DNA of 64,000 bases from Apoderus coryli (GCA_911728435.2 OU452200.1:2695130-2759129); one strand, 5' to 3'. Shown: positions 1 to 12,944, counted from the first letter of the stretch. The notes: generated by a model from the sequence alone, not told the origin. Numbers and translations are program-made.

Positions 1-2
1 TT

Positions 3-143
3 TTAGAAGCTTTCTAAATCTTGGCGGTTGTAACATTTTAAATTCTGATGGTAATTGCCTGCCGTCTTGTGCTGCGGAGGAGTTATGGTTAACTTATGTC
101 TTAGGTCCAAGTCATGTTGATCATGACGAAACTTAATTTTCTG
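3..143 (-). pseudogene. LINE RT C-terminal remnant, distal part
   Basis: Encodes DQHDLDLRHKLTITPPQH, resembling the conserved C-terminal segment of Jockey-type RT proteins. It is in the same frame as 916-1161 once the intervening MITE and one CTG are ignored. Confidence 0.55.
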
Positions 144-915
144 TAGCGCTATTCTGTACACTGTATCGACAATCCTCGGTATCGGTATATTACCGACATC
201 CAACGGTTGCGCGACCGATTTAATCAAAACGACGCTATTCTGTATGCCACGGTTACCGACAGTCGGAAATGCAACCGTCAAGTGTCGGCTTGCAAGTGAC
301 ATCAGTCGAATCGGTACGTTCAGCCAATGAACGGTGAGATATTTGTAAACAAATAACAAATATTTTGTTGTGCGTCATTTGTAATTTGTGCGACGTTTTA
401 AGTTTGAATGTAAGATGCCTGCAAGAAAACGGTGCAAAATGCATTGGTTTGTAAATTAGAATGTGTTTTAAACAATAAGGCAATAAAGCATTGTCAATTA
501 AAATACCGAACATCCTTGTCTTTAAAATCATCATTGTTTATAAAGACAATGCTAACATGTAATGGCGTTTTAAGAAGAATCAAAAAAATATTATAATATA
601 TTGACACCGAAACTTAACTACATAGGTATCTAATAATTCTTATCTAGACACTACACTGTAAAATCACCGTATAGTCCAAATATACTTAAATAATAATCCG
701 CAATTCCAACCAAAACATCAATAATGATCATCGGTAACGTCCACCGTGGGGTAAACGAGGACTCGGTGAGATACCGAACTTTGTCGACTCCAATTACCGA
801 TATCGGTCGGTATTAGAGCATACAGAATGCCGCACGAAGCGACTTGTCGACGGCTGTCGGTAAGTGAGAATTACCGATACCGACGGCTCTCGGAAACGTG
901 TACAGAATAGCGCTA
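144..915. mobile_element. MITE with TAGCGCTATTCTGTACAC ends
   Basis: 772 bp; both ends read TAGCGCTATTCTGTACAC inward, and the flanks are CTG on both sides (141-143, 916-918), giving a 3-bp duplication. Several TACCGATATCGGTA-like palindromes lie inside near both ends. No coding capacity. The superfamily is unclear; a 3-bp duplication suits Harbinger-type elements. Confidence 0.75.
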
Positions 916-1161
916 CTGGTATAGATACCCCGGCAACCTTAAGACAATAATCTTGTTAAACAAAACAAACATTTGAAAAATTCTACCTTCTTTCATCGTG
1001 CTCCACCCAATTTCCCGCAATTTATCTGAAACTCCCCGATCGAACTTACGAATTCCAGCTATTAAACGAACACAGCAATTCTGAATTTGCTGTATGCGCT
1101 GCTCGTCCGTACTAAGTAAACAGGGTTCATAAACGGCACTACAATAATTAAAATGCGACAA
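916..1161 (-). pseudogene. LINE RT C-terminal remnant, proximal part
   Basis: Encodes SHFNYCSAVYEP...RIQQIQNCCVRLIAG..., the post-RT thumb region of Jockey-type elements. The stop at its end is created by the inserted MITE. Confidence 0.7.
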
Positions 1162-2109
1162 AATTTAGTAAAAAATTATCAGTGCAATTTGCAACGATCT
1201 TACGAGTATTTTTGTAGATTAATCTACACTAATCTGATGAATTGAATTGAATTTAATAATACGAACCAAGTAGCAAAGTACAGCTATTTTAGTAGATATT
1301 CCGAACTAAATAAAGAAAATATAAAAACAGTGTGGGGGTTAAAAAGATGCTATACGACGGAATGTTAGTATATTTTATACACCCCCCGAACCATCCAAAC
1401 ATCAATTTTTGCGAACAGCTAGTAGGGGAATATAATATATACATATTATACAACACAAAACGAAAACGAATGAAAAAAACTACAACAAACCTTCCGTCCA
1501 ATACTCCAGCTCGCATTATTTCTCCGTTTACATTGTGGAGAAAAGCATCAGGACCGCTGCAAACGAAAACACACCGAAAGAGAGAAATAACCCGGGATTA
1601 CGTACAGTGCGTTCCCCATGATTAGATTGTAAAATACTGGAAGTGACGTGTGCACGCTAGGGGTGGATAAATAAGACACATAAAAGGGAAATGAAACAGA
1701 GATATAAAAATTGGAGGAGGCATACCGCACCAGAGCTATAGTTATAGATTGACTGTGGCCGGTTATTTGGTAAGGATATTGAAGAAAATAATCATATACA
1801 GGGTATATTGGGAAAACTATCATAGCACAACAATACAACATAGCCGAGAAAGCGAAATACGGGGGCATATATGCAGTTGAATCAACAATACCACAAATAG
1901 TCTTTTAATAAAACTCCCGTCTAGTTTATCAAAAAATCATTTTTGCATCAATAGTTCCAAGTTGCAAGTTAAAGTTGCAGTTTAAGTTTCAGTTGCAGTT
2001 GAATTTATTTAAGTTTAAATTTAAGTTCTTTGACATTATTATACCAGTTTAGTTATGACCTTAGGCCTTTCAGAGCGCTTAAAACCACCTGGCACAAGCA
2101 GCCTACCCA
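1162..2109. other. No gene seen; AAGTTGCAGTT-like repeats at 1956-2020
   Basis: AT-rich DNA. Short degenerate AAGTTGCAGTT units at 1956-2020 resemble the units in the 3.1-3.5 kb foldback. Nothing coding is supported. Confidence 0.5.
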
Positions 2110-2945
2110 ATAAACACACGTCCGTAAAAAAAACGTTTAAATTTTAACGTTTTATTAAAATCGTGTTTTTATTACGTAGAATCTACTCCAAAATGTCGCG
2201 GTATTAAACGTTACATAGAACGTGTAAAGAAAAACGTTTTATATTGGTGAATAAATAACAACTTTGTGTGGTGTTCAAAACATGTCAAAACTACGTTGAT
2301 AATAATATTTTTAAAATGTTTCCATAATACGTCGAATACACGTAGAAAATAAACGATACATACACGAATTTTATTGTTAGATATTTATTTTTAAACAACG
2401 TTTCTATAGAACATTGAATAAACGTGTACTTGTATTTTTAAAACAATACATTTATTAACGTAATATTGACGTATATTGTAAGGGTTTTTTAAAGTTTGAT
2501 TAGCGCTGCATGTAAAAGTTTGAATAAATCGATAAAAAAAATCAGGTTGGTAATTATTTTTTAGGTAAATGCTCGCAAACGTTTTATTCTATTACTTAAG
2601 ATTAATTTATTATGCGTTGGTTTTAACGTATAAAAAACGTTAATTTTATTAGACCTATTAATATACTATTAAAACGTTAAAAAAACGTGTGAATCGCTAT
2701 TCTATTATATGTTAGAAAGTATGTTAAAAGAACGTATTGTAATATAATAAATTTAACATTCAAAATAACGTCATATTAACCTAAAAGTTTTCTTAAGTTA
2801 GATTTTGGCCAGAAATGTTCGTATTAAAAACGTTGAATTAAAACGGTGTTATTTTGTACCAAAATAAAACGGTTATTTTTTAAACGTACACGTTTAATCA
2901 ACCAATGACACGTTGATTTTACGTTTAAAAAACGTATGTGTGCAT
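2110..2945. repeat. ACGT-dense palindromic repeat element
   Basis: About 27 ACGT tetramers in 836 bp, mostly as AACGTT, AACGTG or TACGTA, where two or three would be expected at this base composition. The ends are inverted: CACACGTCCGTAAAAA at left and, reversed, CACACATACGTTTTTT at right. No ORF of note. Confidence 0.75.
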
Positions 2946-3079
2946 GTCGTTGCAAAGTTGTGCATAGGCGTTATCTCATTATAACCTATTTTTATATACT
3001 CGTAGTTCGTTGCTGGCATTCCAAAGGCAGTAAATATTTTCTATAATTTTCCAAAAATGCATCGATACGTTCAACACGC

Positions 3080-3485
3080 CATCGTGTCAAGTGCCAAGTT
3101 CCATGTTCAATGTTCCAAGTTGCAGTTGAGGTTGATCCTGTCAAGTGTCAAGGGTCAATTGCTAATTGTCATGTTGCTAAGTGTCATGTTGCTAATTGGT
3201 CAATGTCCCATGTTCTAAGTTAAAGTTGATCGTGACAAGTGCCAAGGGTAAGAGTCAAGTGGCGTGGTGCTAAGTGTCAGCTGTCATTTTGCTAAGTGCC
3301 TAAGTGTCATGTTGCTAAGTGCCATGCTTCTAATTGTCAGGTTGACATTTGTAAATTGTGCACTTAGCAACATGGCACTTGGCCCTTGGCACTTGATAGG
3401 ATCAACTTTAACTCTTAGTTGGGACTTGGCACTTGAAACGTGACACTTGACTGGACGTGCAACATGGAACTTGGCAGTGGGCTTA
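3080..3485. repeat. Foldback of degenerate AAGTGTCATGTTGCT units
   Basis: Left half has about ten units like AAGTGTCATGTTGCT; from about 3360 the same unit appears in reverse complement (AACATGGCACTTGGC). The two halves can form a long imperfect hairpin. Confidence 0.75.
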
Positions 3486-3489
3486 CATT

Positions 3490-3620
3490 TTATACAAGGT
3501 GACACAAAGTGTGTTTTCTTACTCTACCTTTAAACCACATGTGTGGTGTCAAAGTTGTTCCACCTTGTAATTTCCTATTTTGTAATCAAAATACATCGTT
3601 TCTTTACAATTTCGTTTTTT
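3490..3620 (-). repeat. Dispersed repeat related to the 41.6-42.7 kb dimer
   Basis: Reverse complement of the first part of the units at 41.57 and 42.15 kb: shares GTAAAGAAACGATG, TACAAGGTGGAACAACTTT and AACACACTTTGTGTCACC. Confidence 0.8.
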
Positions 3621-4850
3621 ATTTATTACAATAAATTAATTTTTGTAAAAGTTAAAAGGGTTACAAAGATCTCCGGACTGAATGAAGTTTTATGTCATAA
3701 ATTACGTTTGTTAGCTTAAGTCAAAAAAACCTTTTTTTTTTGGTATGAAAATTGAAATAATGATTTTGATTGAAGGTTCTTGTAGAAAAAGATTTGTTTT
3801 AACTAATTTTGTAACATTTTTGGTTATTTTTTGATACAGGTAGGTCTGAAAATAAGGTTCAAAATTAAATTAAAAAAATAGAGTCAAAAATTATTTTTTT
3901 CAAAGAGAACCTGTATGTTTTTCTAATGTTATCTTATTTGGAATTAAAAATAAAGGCAACTTAGTATTAGATTATATAGGTATGTCGAAAATGTATAGTT
4001 TTCGAAATATAATGGATTACCTACTACAGAGAACATTGTGTACTTTATATGTAACAAAGTATGTATGCTGTCTTTTTACTATTATAAAGCTCTGCGATAT
4101 ACCTACCTAACAGAGCACATTTATCACACACATTATGGCAACCGATGGCAACAATAAAACACAAGCCTTTTTCGAGCCAATTTCTCATTTTGACATTAAC
4201 AAACTGTGGTGATTCACGTTTGGACGCTATTATAATTTATTATAGGTACATTATTATCATTACCAAATAATGTAAATTTGCACTGGTGGGCATATTTGGC
4301 TGCAATATATCCTAGATAAGGATGTCTGTGGATTTCACATCCTACACATTACATACACATTAATGATGTAATTTGTTTTTTACAATACAATTTTAGAGGC
4401 TGGTGATGGCAGGTTGAGCCGAAACCGATCCCTCTTCCACAATACACAACAATATTCATAAATAAATTAAATGTTTCTTTTCTTCTTCTTACATAGAAAG
4501 TATTGCTGACTTCGCCAATGTTTAGCTAATCTTCAGGGATACATTTTCCCTGAACGTCAAAGTCGATGTTTTTTATGTAGTCTGGATGATTTTCAAATAA
4601 ATGATCGAAACTTTGAAACAAAATCTATTTTTTATATCCTATCAAATTTCTAGTCAGTATGTAGAACAAGATTTCGCTTATACTTGCATAAACAAAACTA
4701 AGGGACGTTGACAGAAAAAATCGACATGAAACTATTATTAAAGAAATAGTTCCAAAAAATGTGTGTGTATGATTGTGAATCTCAGCCCAAGACAAACAAA
4801 ATAAAAGAAATTTCAAGATCAAGGTTCAAGCATAATAAATAAAAAAAACT
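3621..4850. other. No gene seen
   Basis: AT-rich sequence with short ORFs lacking recognisable motifs. Nothing else supported. Confidence 0.4.
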
Positions 4851-4852
4851 AT

Positions 4853-5907
4853 TTAGTTAATACACAAATCGGGCTTACATCTGTGAATCTCAAGCAGTTG
4901 ATAATATATATATAAAGACGGGAGAGACATTATATTGAGAGATTTGAAAATGGGCCTGCAATGCTCCAGATATCCAGCATTTGCCAGAATGCGAACCACC
5001 TTTTTTTGCACTCTAAATATTTGCATAGCCGATGACGAGTTACCCCAGAGACTCACTCCATAAGAAATATGAGACTGGAACAGTGAGAAATAAACAGTTC
5101 TCAGAGCTTGCTGACTCAGACAATGATTGAGCCTCCTAATAACGTAAATACTAGAAGACAACTTACCCCTGAGAAAATCAACGTGCGACGCCCAGCAACG
5201 CGCATCATCAACAATAATCCCCAATAAGTTGGCTGTTCGTCCCCGAGCATGACCACTAGCACTAGAAAATGTAAGTCTCTGGGTCTTATCAATATTTAGT
5301 TTCAACAAATTACTAGTGAACCAGCCATTTGCAACTCCCTCAAGGTGCCCCGCACGACCTTCGAGCTGTGAAACACTGCTCCCATAACACACCAAAGAGG
5401 TATCATCAGCATAAAAGTGACCCTTCCAGGATTCAAATAACTATATAGGTCGTTAATATAAACGACAAAGAGCAACGGACCCAACACAGAGCCCTGGGGC
5501 ACTCCACTCGTTAATACCCTCACCGCAGACAGCTCCGACCGAGGAGCCACTGTCTGTCCTCTGCCAGTCAGGTACGACTGCAGCAGCTGCAACGAGAGTC
5601 CCCGCACACCATATCGAGAAAGCTTGGTCAGAAGAACTTCATGAGACACACAGTCAAAGGCCTTGCTCAGATCACATAAGGTGAGATTAATAAATATACA
5701 TCTCTCCAGGCCCTCGACTATGTCAGACACCACACGAGCCACCGCCTGAACTGTCGACCGACCACCCCTGAAACCAAAATGTCCAGGACACAAAACTAAA
5801 TGACGCAATTTGCTCCAAATTTTACAATAATCTACCGATAGATGGCAGTTGGCAGAAGCAGCGTTGCCATGAAAGTAACTGCGCAGAAAATGCAAAAAAT
5901 CACGCAC
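4853..5907 (-). pseudogene. LINE reverse transcriptase, frameshifted
   Basis: Large 3' part of a Jockey/RTE-like RT: DLSKAFDCVSHEVLLTKL, SGVPQGSVLGPLLFVVYINDL, then a shift of frame near 5400-5430 exactly before the YADD motif, with the rest (NLLKLNIDKTQ..., LLGIIVDD...) in another frame up to a stop near 4856. Single-base loss near the catalytic site inactivates it. No RNase H follows. Confidence 0.88.
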
Positions 5908-7849
5908 ATATCAAACAACCCTCATACCAAATATAATGTATACCTGCATTAATCAAAATATTATTTTTTCTGCAAAAAGGGGGTCGATAAACAATAATGG
6001 TGCAGTTGTAGATTACCAAATGTCACTTGATAAAAGTGTCAACGCAACATAATTTATGTAAAAATAATTACTACATTAGTTAATAGACATTGTTAGTTAT
6101 GGCATATGGTCTAAAAAAGTATTAATTTAAATATTAAATCGAGCATACGACGACGCTATAGAAGTTATAAAAGTATTTACGTGCGGTAATGAATATAAAA
6201 TTATTTAAAATTTAAATTGTGTTTTTGTTGGATATATCAGGGTGTATAACTTATACTAATCATTTCATTGACCTTAATTTACATATTATTTTACAGAAGG
6301 TGTTTCAGAAAGACATGGCCAAAATTTGTGAGCGAATTGAGGACATCTAATCATGAAAAAAACCTAAATTGTATTTTTTCGAAAAGTCCTTATTTACAAA
6401 GATACCGGGTGTTAAAGAGGACTGCCTGAGGACGATATTTTGGAATATTTTCGAAACGAATAAAGATGAATTAACCAAATGTAGCATATTTATTCACCTA
6501 GTTAAATGTCGTAAATTGACATGAAATTGAGTAAAAAAGGATGACCATAGGCGAGTAAACGGGGGGGACTCTTAACTTAATTATAACCTAACTTTTTTTC
6601 CTTGTGATTTTTATTCATTTTGTGTCAAAAATGTGATAAAGTAAAGTTTGCTACATAAAAAAGACTTACTTCTTTTTTCTCGAAAAACTTAAAGGTTTTC
6701 GAGAAAATCGAGTTTGAAAATTTTAGGACAAAACTGGTCCTATATTTTTATGGTCCAATGCTCACCGATGAAAAGCTGCCGTCGCTCTAGTGTGAATTTT
6801 CCAAAATTTAATAATAATATCGAATTTAATTTCTTAAAAAACAAAATAATTCATAAAGTGCCACAGTAGTTAGTTTGTTACGTTAGTTTATTGAAAATAA
6901 TTAATTGTCTCTTAGGATATAGGTGGCGATTTGGAAATTTTTCTTGAAAGAAGCGAACAACTTCCCTTTATGTCCGAGCGATATCTGCATAACCAAAAAT
7001 CTGTAGAACTGTTGAATTGTTGACTCAGCATCATCGGTAGAAGAAGTCGTAAATACGTTCAAAACTTTAATAATAAATTCGACAACTAACAATATAAAAA
7101 TAGATTCCCTCTGATATGCATCCTGCATAATACACTTCGGCATCCTTCCAATGTCACTTTCTCGACAAATAGATCAAACCATCCCAAGGATGGATCTACA
7201 ATTGAGTAGAAAGCTTTGGTAATGATCTCCTTTTGAGCCGCAGGGATATACGTTTATATAAATTTGTGGCCTTTCTAACTCACTCGATCACAAACAAAAC
7301 AACACGCGTCGGTTGGATCGGCTCGGGGACCTATTTTAGTGGAGACAAAATGGCGCACCCCCCTGTCACGTTCTTGTATATTGTGAATGCGATGAGGGGA
7401 GCGGTTGCTGTAGCAACGCCGCCGCTTAGAGGGGTGTCTTGGGGTTGGCGTGGACGGCAGCCCGTCGGATGAGAAGGTGAATTATTTTGGTACATCGTAT
7501 CGGTGCAAATACAAATTATGTAAGATATCATTGATTGATAATATGCAGGGTGGACAAGTTTCAATGATTTTATTCTTGCAAACAAATCGAAGATAACTTG
7601 ATATGAGTTTCTTGTGTACAGGGTGAAATTCCTCGGAAGTATGAGTCGTCAATGTGAAGCGGTAAGAGACCCCAACCCCCGAGATTGAATGTTTTTTGAT
7701 TTTTACAAATTATTTTGAGACTTTTCATTGAGTAATGTCAAATAAATGCTTTTAACTTTAAACTCTCTATTTAATTTTATAATAGAGATAAAAACGTGAG
7801 TAAAAAATAAAAATGATCAGAAATGATGGGGCTATGTTTTGATATATAT
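5908..7849. other. No gene seen
   Basis: AT-rich. Contains degenerate pieces around 6300-6480 (GGTGTTTCAGAAAGACATGG) of a type common in insect intergenic DNA, and a TACAGGGTG motif at 7617. The 80-codon ORFs around 7233-7585 have no recognisable motif. Confidence 0.4.
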
Positions 7850-8151
7850 TAGTGGTCGCCGACCTTCTGAATGTTTTGAGCACCTTCAGTAATTGTAGAA
7901 TGTACAGTGAGCTACTTTTTTTTTTGTAATGTACAGTGTTTTTGGGGCCTAGGTGTGGTATAGGACGCTATCATACAGGACCTAATCAAGACCTAAGAAA
8001 ATATCCTTAATGAGGAATCCTCCGCATGTTGTTTGCAATGTAGGTAGATATGTTGGGCTACGTACCAGAAATCTCTTCGCGAGCTACCAGAATTCTCTTC
8101 GCGAGCTACCAGGGGCTCGCGATCGACGGGTTGGCGACCACTGATATATAT
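7842..8151. mobile_element. hAT-type MITE
   Basis: Element 7850-8143 (294 bp) with ends TAGTGGTCGCCGACC and GGTTGGCGACCACTG and an 8-bp duplication ATATATAT on both sides. The ends fit the hAT consensus CAGTGGTCGCCAACC. Internally it repeats CGCGAGCTACCAG. Confidence 0.85.
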
Positions 8152-9240
8152 AGACATCTATTGGTGCAGATGGAAAGTCCCAGGCTGCGCCAAAATTGAA
8201 GCATTAAAACTGTTTTTTTTAACACCCTGTATATGCCAAAAACTTCGATCTCAATAAGAAGTTATTTCACAGAGTCATTCCTAAAGATTTCAGATACAAT
8301 TTAAAACAAGAAATGTCCAAATCGATTCAGCGGTTGGCGAGAAAATTACCTTTGCAATTAGTTGTCGTAAATATTGATGCGAAGTATATTTAAAGATAAA
8401 GGGCAGGAAAGACAAACATGAAACTTATACTTCTTGGGTCGGGGTGTACCTTTTTCATGCCATTGTATTGCTTGGACTCAGATTTTATTGTACTTTAAAA
8501 AAGACCAATAAAGATTGTTATTATTACAAGGATGAACCAAATCGTCTCCAAACGAACCTTAACTTTAAGCAAAAATAATTCAAATTCAGTTTGAGAACTG
8601 TTGGGTTATAAATTCGTTCCCATACCTTAACATCTTTTCCATGCCAAACACCATCTTCTTGTACCCCTTTTATCCCCCCCTACCAGTTTTTAGCTGATTC
8701 TGCGATTATTCGATCCAGAAAAGTATTACAGCCCCTGTAAATGGGTTTGTTGAAATTAATATATGGAAAGATGACTATCAAATCTTTTCCCAAAGAGAGA
8801 GCGCTGAAAGAGAATCTTTATCGGACCAGAACCTGCATTTGGCATAGCATTCAGCTCTGCCAAATATACAGGGTGATGCAAATTCAAGCTCCACCAAGGG
8901 GATCTCGCTTATTACAATAGTTAGAAGGGATATGTTTAAATGTTTGCAAAGTTACATAATTCAGGGGCTAACAAAATAACATATTTATTCTCATTTCGAA
9001 GATTTTTGAGAGAAATTCAAAAAATGCATCTTCCAGTATAATTTCTTCCCTACCATGCTTAAAAAGCCCAATGCCACTAAGAACAAGTCTTGTTCTTTCT
9101 ATGGGCAAGATTCTTCGAAAACCGATAACATCTCTTGCATAGATATTAGAACAGAATTTCCTTCGTCGAGAAAGTTCTGGGCCGACACAAGCGATTTTTT
9201 AACTGTGTATTGTTTTCATCATCGTTTGTGTGATATTAAG
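8152..9240. other. No gene seen
   Basis: Holds LINE-tail-like ACCAATAAAGATTGTTATTATTAC near 8500 and ACAGGGTG motifs at 8222 (reverse) and 8868. No coding sequence supported. Confidence 0.4.
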
Positions 9241-9570
9241 CGGCCTATACACATGCAGGCAAGTCCGCGAGCAAGTGCGAAACGAATTGCGGCCACACAT
9301 TATTCAGGTAAACGTCGAGGTTCGTCAGTTGGTGGGACCTGTGCGAAAAATGAACCTCGAAGAAATGTGTGATTGCAACCGCTTCGTTCTTGCAGTTGAA
9401 AGTATGGAAAAAAAGAAAAGAAAAAGGCGGAAATGGGTGAAATCGTGGTTATCCAAACGTGATACGAGTACATACTCGCATGTTAATTTAATAAATGAAT
9501 TGAAATTAGAACCGAAAGATTACAGAAATTATCTGAGAATGGATGAAAATACCATGTGTATACGCCGCTT
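9241..9570 (+). pseudogene. PIF/Harbinger (HARBI1-like) nuclease N-terminal fragment
   Basis: Encodes KRRKWVKSWLSKRDTSTYSHVNLINELKLEP.DYRNYLRMDE, the conserved N-terminal block of HARBI1-like transposases. The DDE catalytic part is absent. A possible donor GTATGAC follows at about 9572. The segment before it (9241-9370) reads as a MITE-like piece. Confidence 0.75.
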
Positions 9571-9631
9571 TAGGTATGACATTTTATGTTTTATGTGTTG
9601 TAACACTAATTATAGTCAGCCTGAAGAATGA

Positions 9632-11300
9632 AAAAATCGATTCACAAAACGTCGCACACTATAATTTAGTGAATCACTAATCACCACTGCCCTCATACCC
9701 ACGAATTTCGACATATACACTTCGCAACAAAATTAATGCAACTTACAAGAACAGAAAAAATCCTGAAACTTTAGGAAAAATTAGATTCTGGTCCTGCTCC
9801 AAAAACCTGACTCACCATGTATATTTAAGGATTGTAGTGGTATTTATAAAAACAGCAGATTATTGTAGATTAACTGATGATTTCAAATCAAACTATAGTC
9901 CAGCAGTTGCAGTTCTGATATTCAATTCAAATGACTTGACAACTTGATATTGTACCTTTTTTGCCGCCACTGGTAATCTGCATTTTGTTATTTCGGTTTC
10001 AATTAAGCTCCTATTTATTCGCCTCGTTGCCTCTAATTATGCATAGGCGAAAGATTTCGCGCTTAATTTAAACCGAAATTTACTCGGTTTTCCCGTTCCT
10101 CTGCCGCTAATACAGAGCAGGACGCATATCAATATTTTTCGCAGTATTTTTGAGAATCAAATATCAAAATTTGATCGACAAAATAATGTAACGAAAACTT
10201 AGTCCTTGAAATAAATACAAAAAAATTAAATTAATTGCATGGACGTCATTTTATAGGTCATCATATCACCTGGAAAATATTGAACCGACTCTACTAAGTA
10301 GTTGTATCACAATCACAGGTCGGAACTGTCTTTATTGCTGTCTTCTGGGAGCCCCACCTACCGTTTTCATAATAAATTTGAATTTTTGCAAAAAAAAAAA
10401 ACAAGTTTTGCCATATCCTCTTCTATCCTCCCCATTTTATATAATATGCAAATGTCAATGCCAGTTAGAACCATATAACTATTGTAAATGAGTGTGTTTG
10501 GCGATATCTAGTTTACGTTGGTACTATGCCGAGTGAACTAAATCTGTTTGGATCTTAGTAAGAACGGGTTACGTATTCTTAAAGGATTTCTTACAGGACA
10601 GGTTGAAGAGAGCGACGAATGTAGATTCTGTAGGGAGCAGGAAGAAACTCTTTAGTAACAGAATGATCACCTAGTAACAGAACCCAGTAACCCAAGCTAT
10701 TGAAGTTCATAAGAACTCTAGAACAAAATGGACCATCAAGTCGCAGTGTATCAGAGAAGTGTGAACCAAATAAGGTCCAGTCATATCAACCAAACGCCAT
10801 TAGAATGTATCCTTGCCTAAAACCCTCCGACAACCCCCACTAGAGTCTATTATAATCTTTGTGCATTTCTTTGGATACAGGCTATTGACGATATTACTGC
10901 ATTATTGTCCTGATTTTTTGATATTTGAGAAAAATTTAAGATTTTCCTAAGAAGGTTCATCGAAATTTGTGCATGCATGCCGAGTGGACCTTATTTTGAA
11001 CATATTGTTCTCTAGAAACCAACTAAATTCAGACTTATTGGACAGAAAACATCAGTATTCAGCATTAAACAAGCAAATGGTCTCGTACGGAGAATAATTA
11101 TAAATAAAAATGATTCATGGTCTAGCTTATAGATTCTGCATTAAAGCAAAGCCAATTTTAATGATGATGAATCTGTCGCAGGCAAAACAAGGCGCTAGTC
11201 TCAAATGATCAATCCAGCACGAGCTCAAAAACTGCTTTTAATTTAAATTTACTTTGATTGATTTTTATATTTCTATGATTTTGTATGTTTTGTTTACCTT
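9632..11300. other. No gene seen
   Basis: AT-rich, no convincing coding signal or structured repeat. Confidence 0.4.
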
Positions 11301-12942
11301 TACACTCACCGGCAAAAAAAAACCGGCCACTAAAAACTGGCCCCAATTTCAAAGTTCGCTTCCTCGCTAATGATGTTTTTTAAATTGTAGATTGATTTTT
11401 CAGTAACGATGCTATGTCAGAAATGTCTATTCAGATCTTAATTTGAGCATATACGGGGTGCAAAACTCAGAAGAAATTTCTATCCCTGTGGAGCGCAACA
11501 GCTATAGCAGCTATTGTCAACTGGAATCTCATTGAACCCTGATCTTTTCTGAACATTTTGTTTTTTTAATCACGACATTATCTCTATTTTTGTTGGAGAT
11601 ACACTGTTTCAAAGCGAACGCTGAAAAAAAAGACAACAAATAAACATAAAAAGGTAAGTTCAATCAGAAAACTAACAAAAACATAAAAATTTAAAAAAAT
11701 AATGAACAAATTTGAAGGCACTAATATCTAGTGTGGTGTCGTTGCACCAAAATGACTTTATTTAGTCGATTTGCCATCAATAAGGTTTGTAACAAATTAT
11801 TGTGGAATGGCATCAAATTCTTCCTGAACTGCAATTCGCAGATCATGTAGGCTGTCGGGTAAAGCAGGTCGACGACGAATGCGTCCTTGAAGTTGATCTC
11901 AGAGATGCTCGTTCAATACCCACTTCGTCCAAATATTCGTTAACTACTCGTGCCACGTGCAGTCGCCGTCTCCGATAAAATGAGAGTACGGAACAGCGTT
12001 CTGGAGAATATCTTCGATATATCAATGCGTAATTAAGGTGCCGTTTTCAACAAAATTACAATATTTACGGGCGTCCCTCGAAATTCCCGCCCACACCATC
12101 ACAGAGTCCCCATTGAAACTTACGCGTTCTGAAATTGTACAGACCACAAATATTTCATTTCGACGTCTCCAAACTCGCTCCCGACCGCAGTCAAAACCGC
12201 GACTCATCCGTATAAAGGACTTTAGTCTATTGCGCAATCACCCAATTCATATGTAGGCGCGCAAATTGAAGAAGTGCTCGACGACGTCTTGGAAGAAGCT
12301 AGGGTCCTGTGGCAGACTTTTTTGCAGACAGGTAGTTTTCTTTAAAAGTTGTGCTCTCACTGACTACAGTCCTACGTACCGATCCCAGGCATCCTGGACT
12401 GTTGTTCGAGGTTTACCAAGGATTTCAGACACATAACGTTGGCTTCGGCCATCCTCAATTCAGGTTACAATATGAGCAACATCCGTCACAGATGATGGCA
12501 TTTTTTTATTTTGAAACCGTTGACAAGCTCTTAATGTCAATGTCTCGTATGCCGCCTTGATTATTCACGCATAGAAATTTCCATGCGACCACTTTTTCCG
12601 AGGCGTTCGCTTGGAAACAGTGTATCTCCAATAAAAACAAAGATAATGTCGTGATTAAAAAAACAAAATGTTCAGAAAAGATCATGGTTCAATGTGATTC
12701 CAGTTGACAATAGATGCTATAGCTGTTGCGCTCCACAGGGTGTTCCAAATTTCAGGAAAGAAACTTCGTCTCATTCTTGCACCGTATATGCTAAAATTCA
12801 AATATGAATAAAAAATTCTGACATAGGATCGTTACTGAAAAATAAATCTACCATTTAAAAAACAAATCATCTAAATGAAATGAATGGTTTGAAAGGAATC
12901 CAATTTTGAATTTGGGGCCAGTTTTTTTTGCCGGTGAGTGTA
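11301..12942 (-). mobile_element. Tc1/mariner element with about 330-bp inverted ends
   Basis: Element 11303-12940 between TA dinucleotides. Ends CACTCACCGGCAAAAA / TTTTTTGCCGGTGAGTG. Inverted similarity continues inward to about 11625 and 12597 (shared ATGTCGTGATTAAAAAAACAAAATGTTCAGAAAAGATC region, imperfect). A broken minus-strand transposase lies between. Confidence 0.88.
11720..12570 (-). pseudogene. Tc1-like transposase, degenerate
   Basis: Minus strand shows FDCGRERVWRRRNE, SVMVWAGIS and VENGTL, the central Tc1 DDE region, and a C-terminal EEFDAIPQQFV.NLIDG. Frame changes and stops break it into at least three pieces (11843-12025, 12022-12237 and more). Confidence 0.85.
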
Positions 12943-12944
12943 CA

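Noticed and set aside
7233..7585. Overlapping 79- and 84-codon ORFs
   Set aside because: No motif, no splice context, and both strands open by chance in a locally GC-richer patch.
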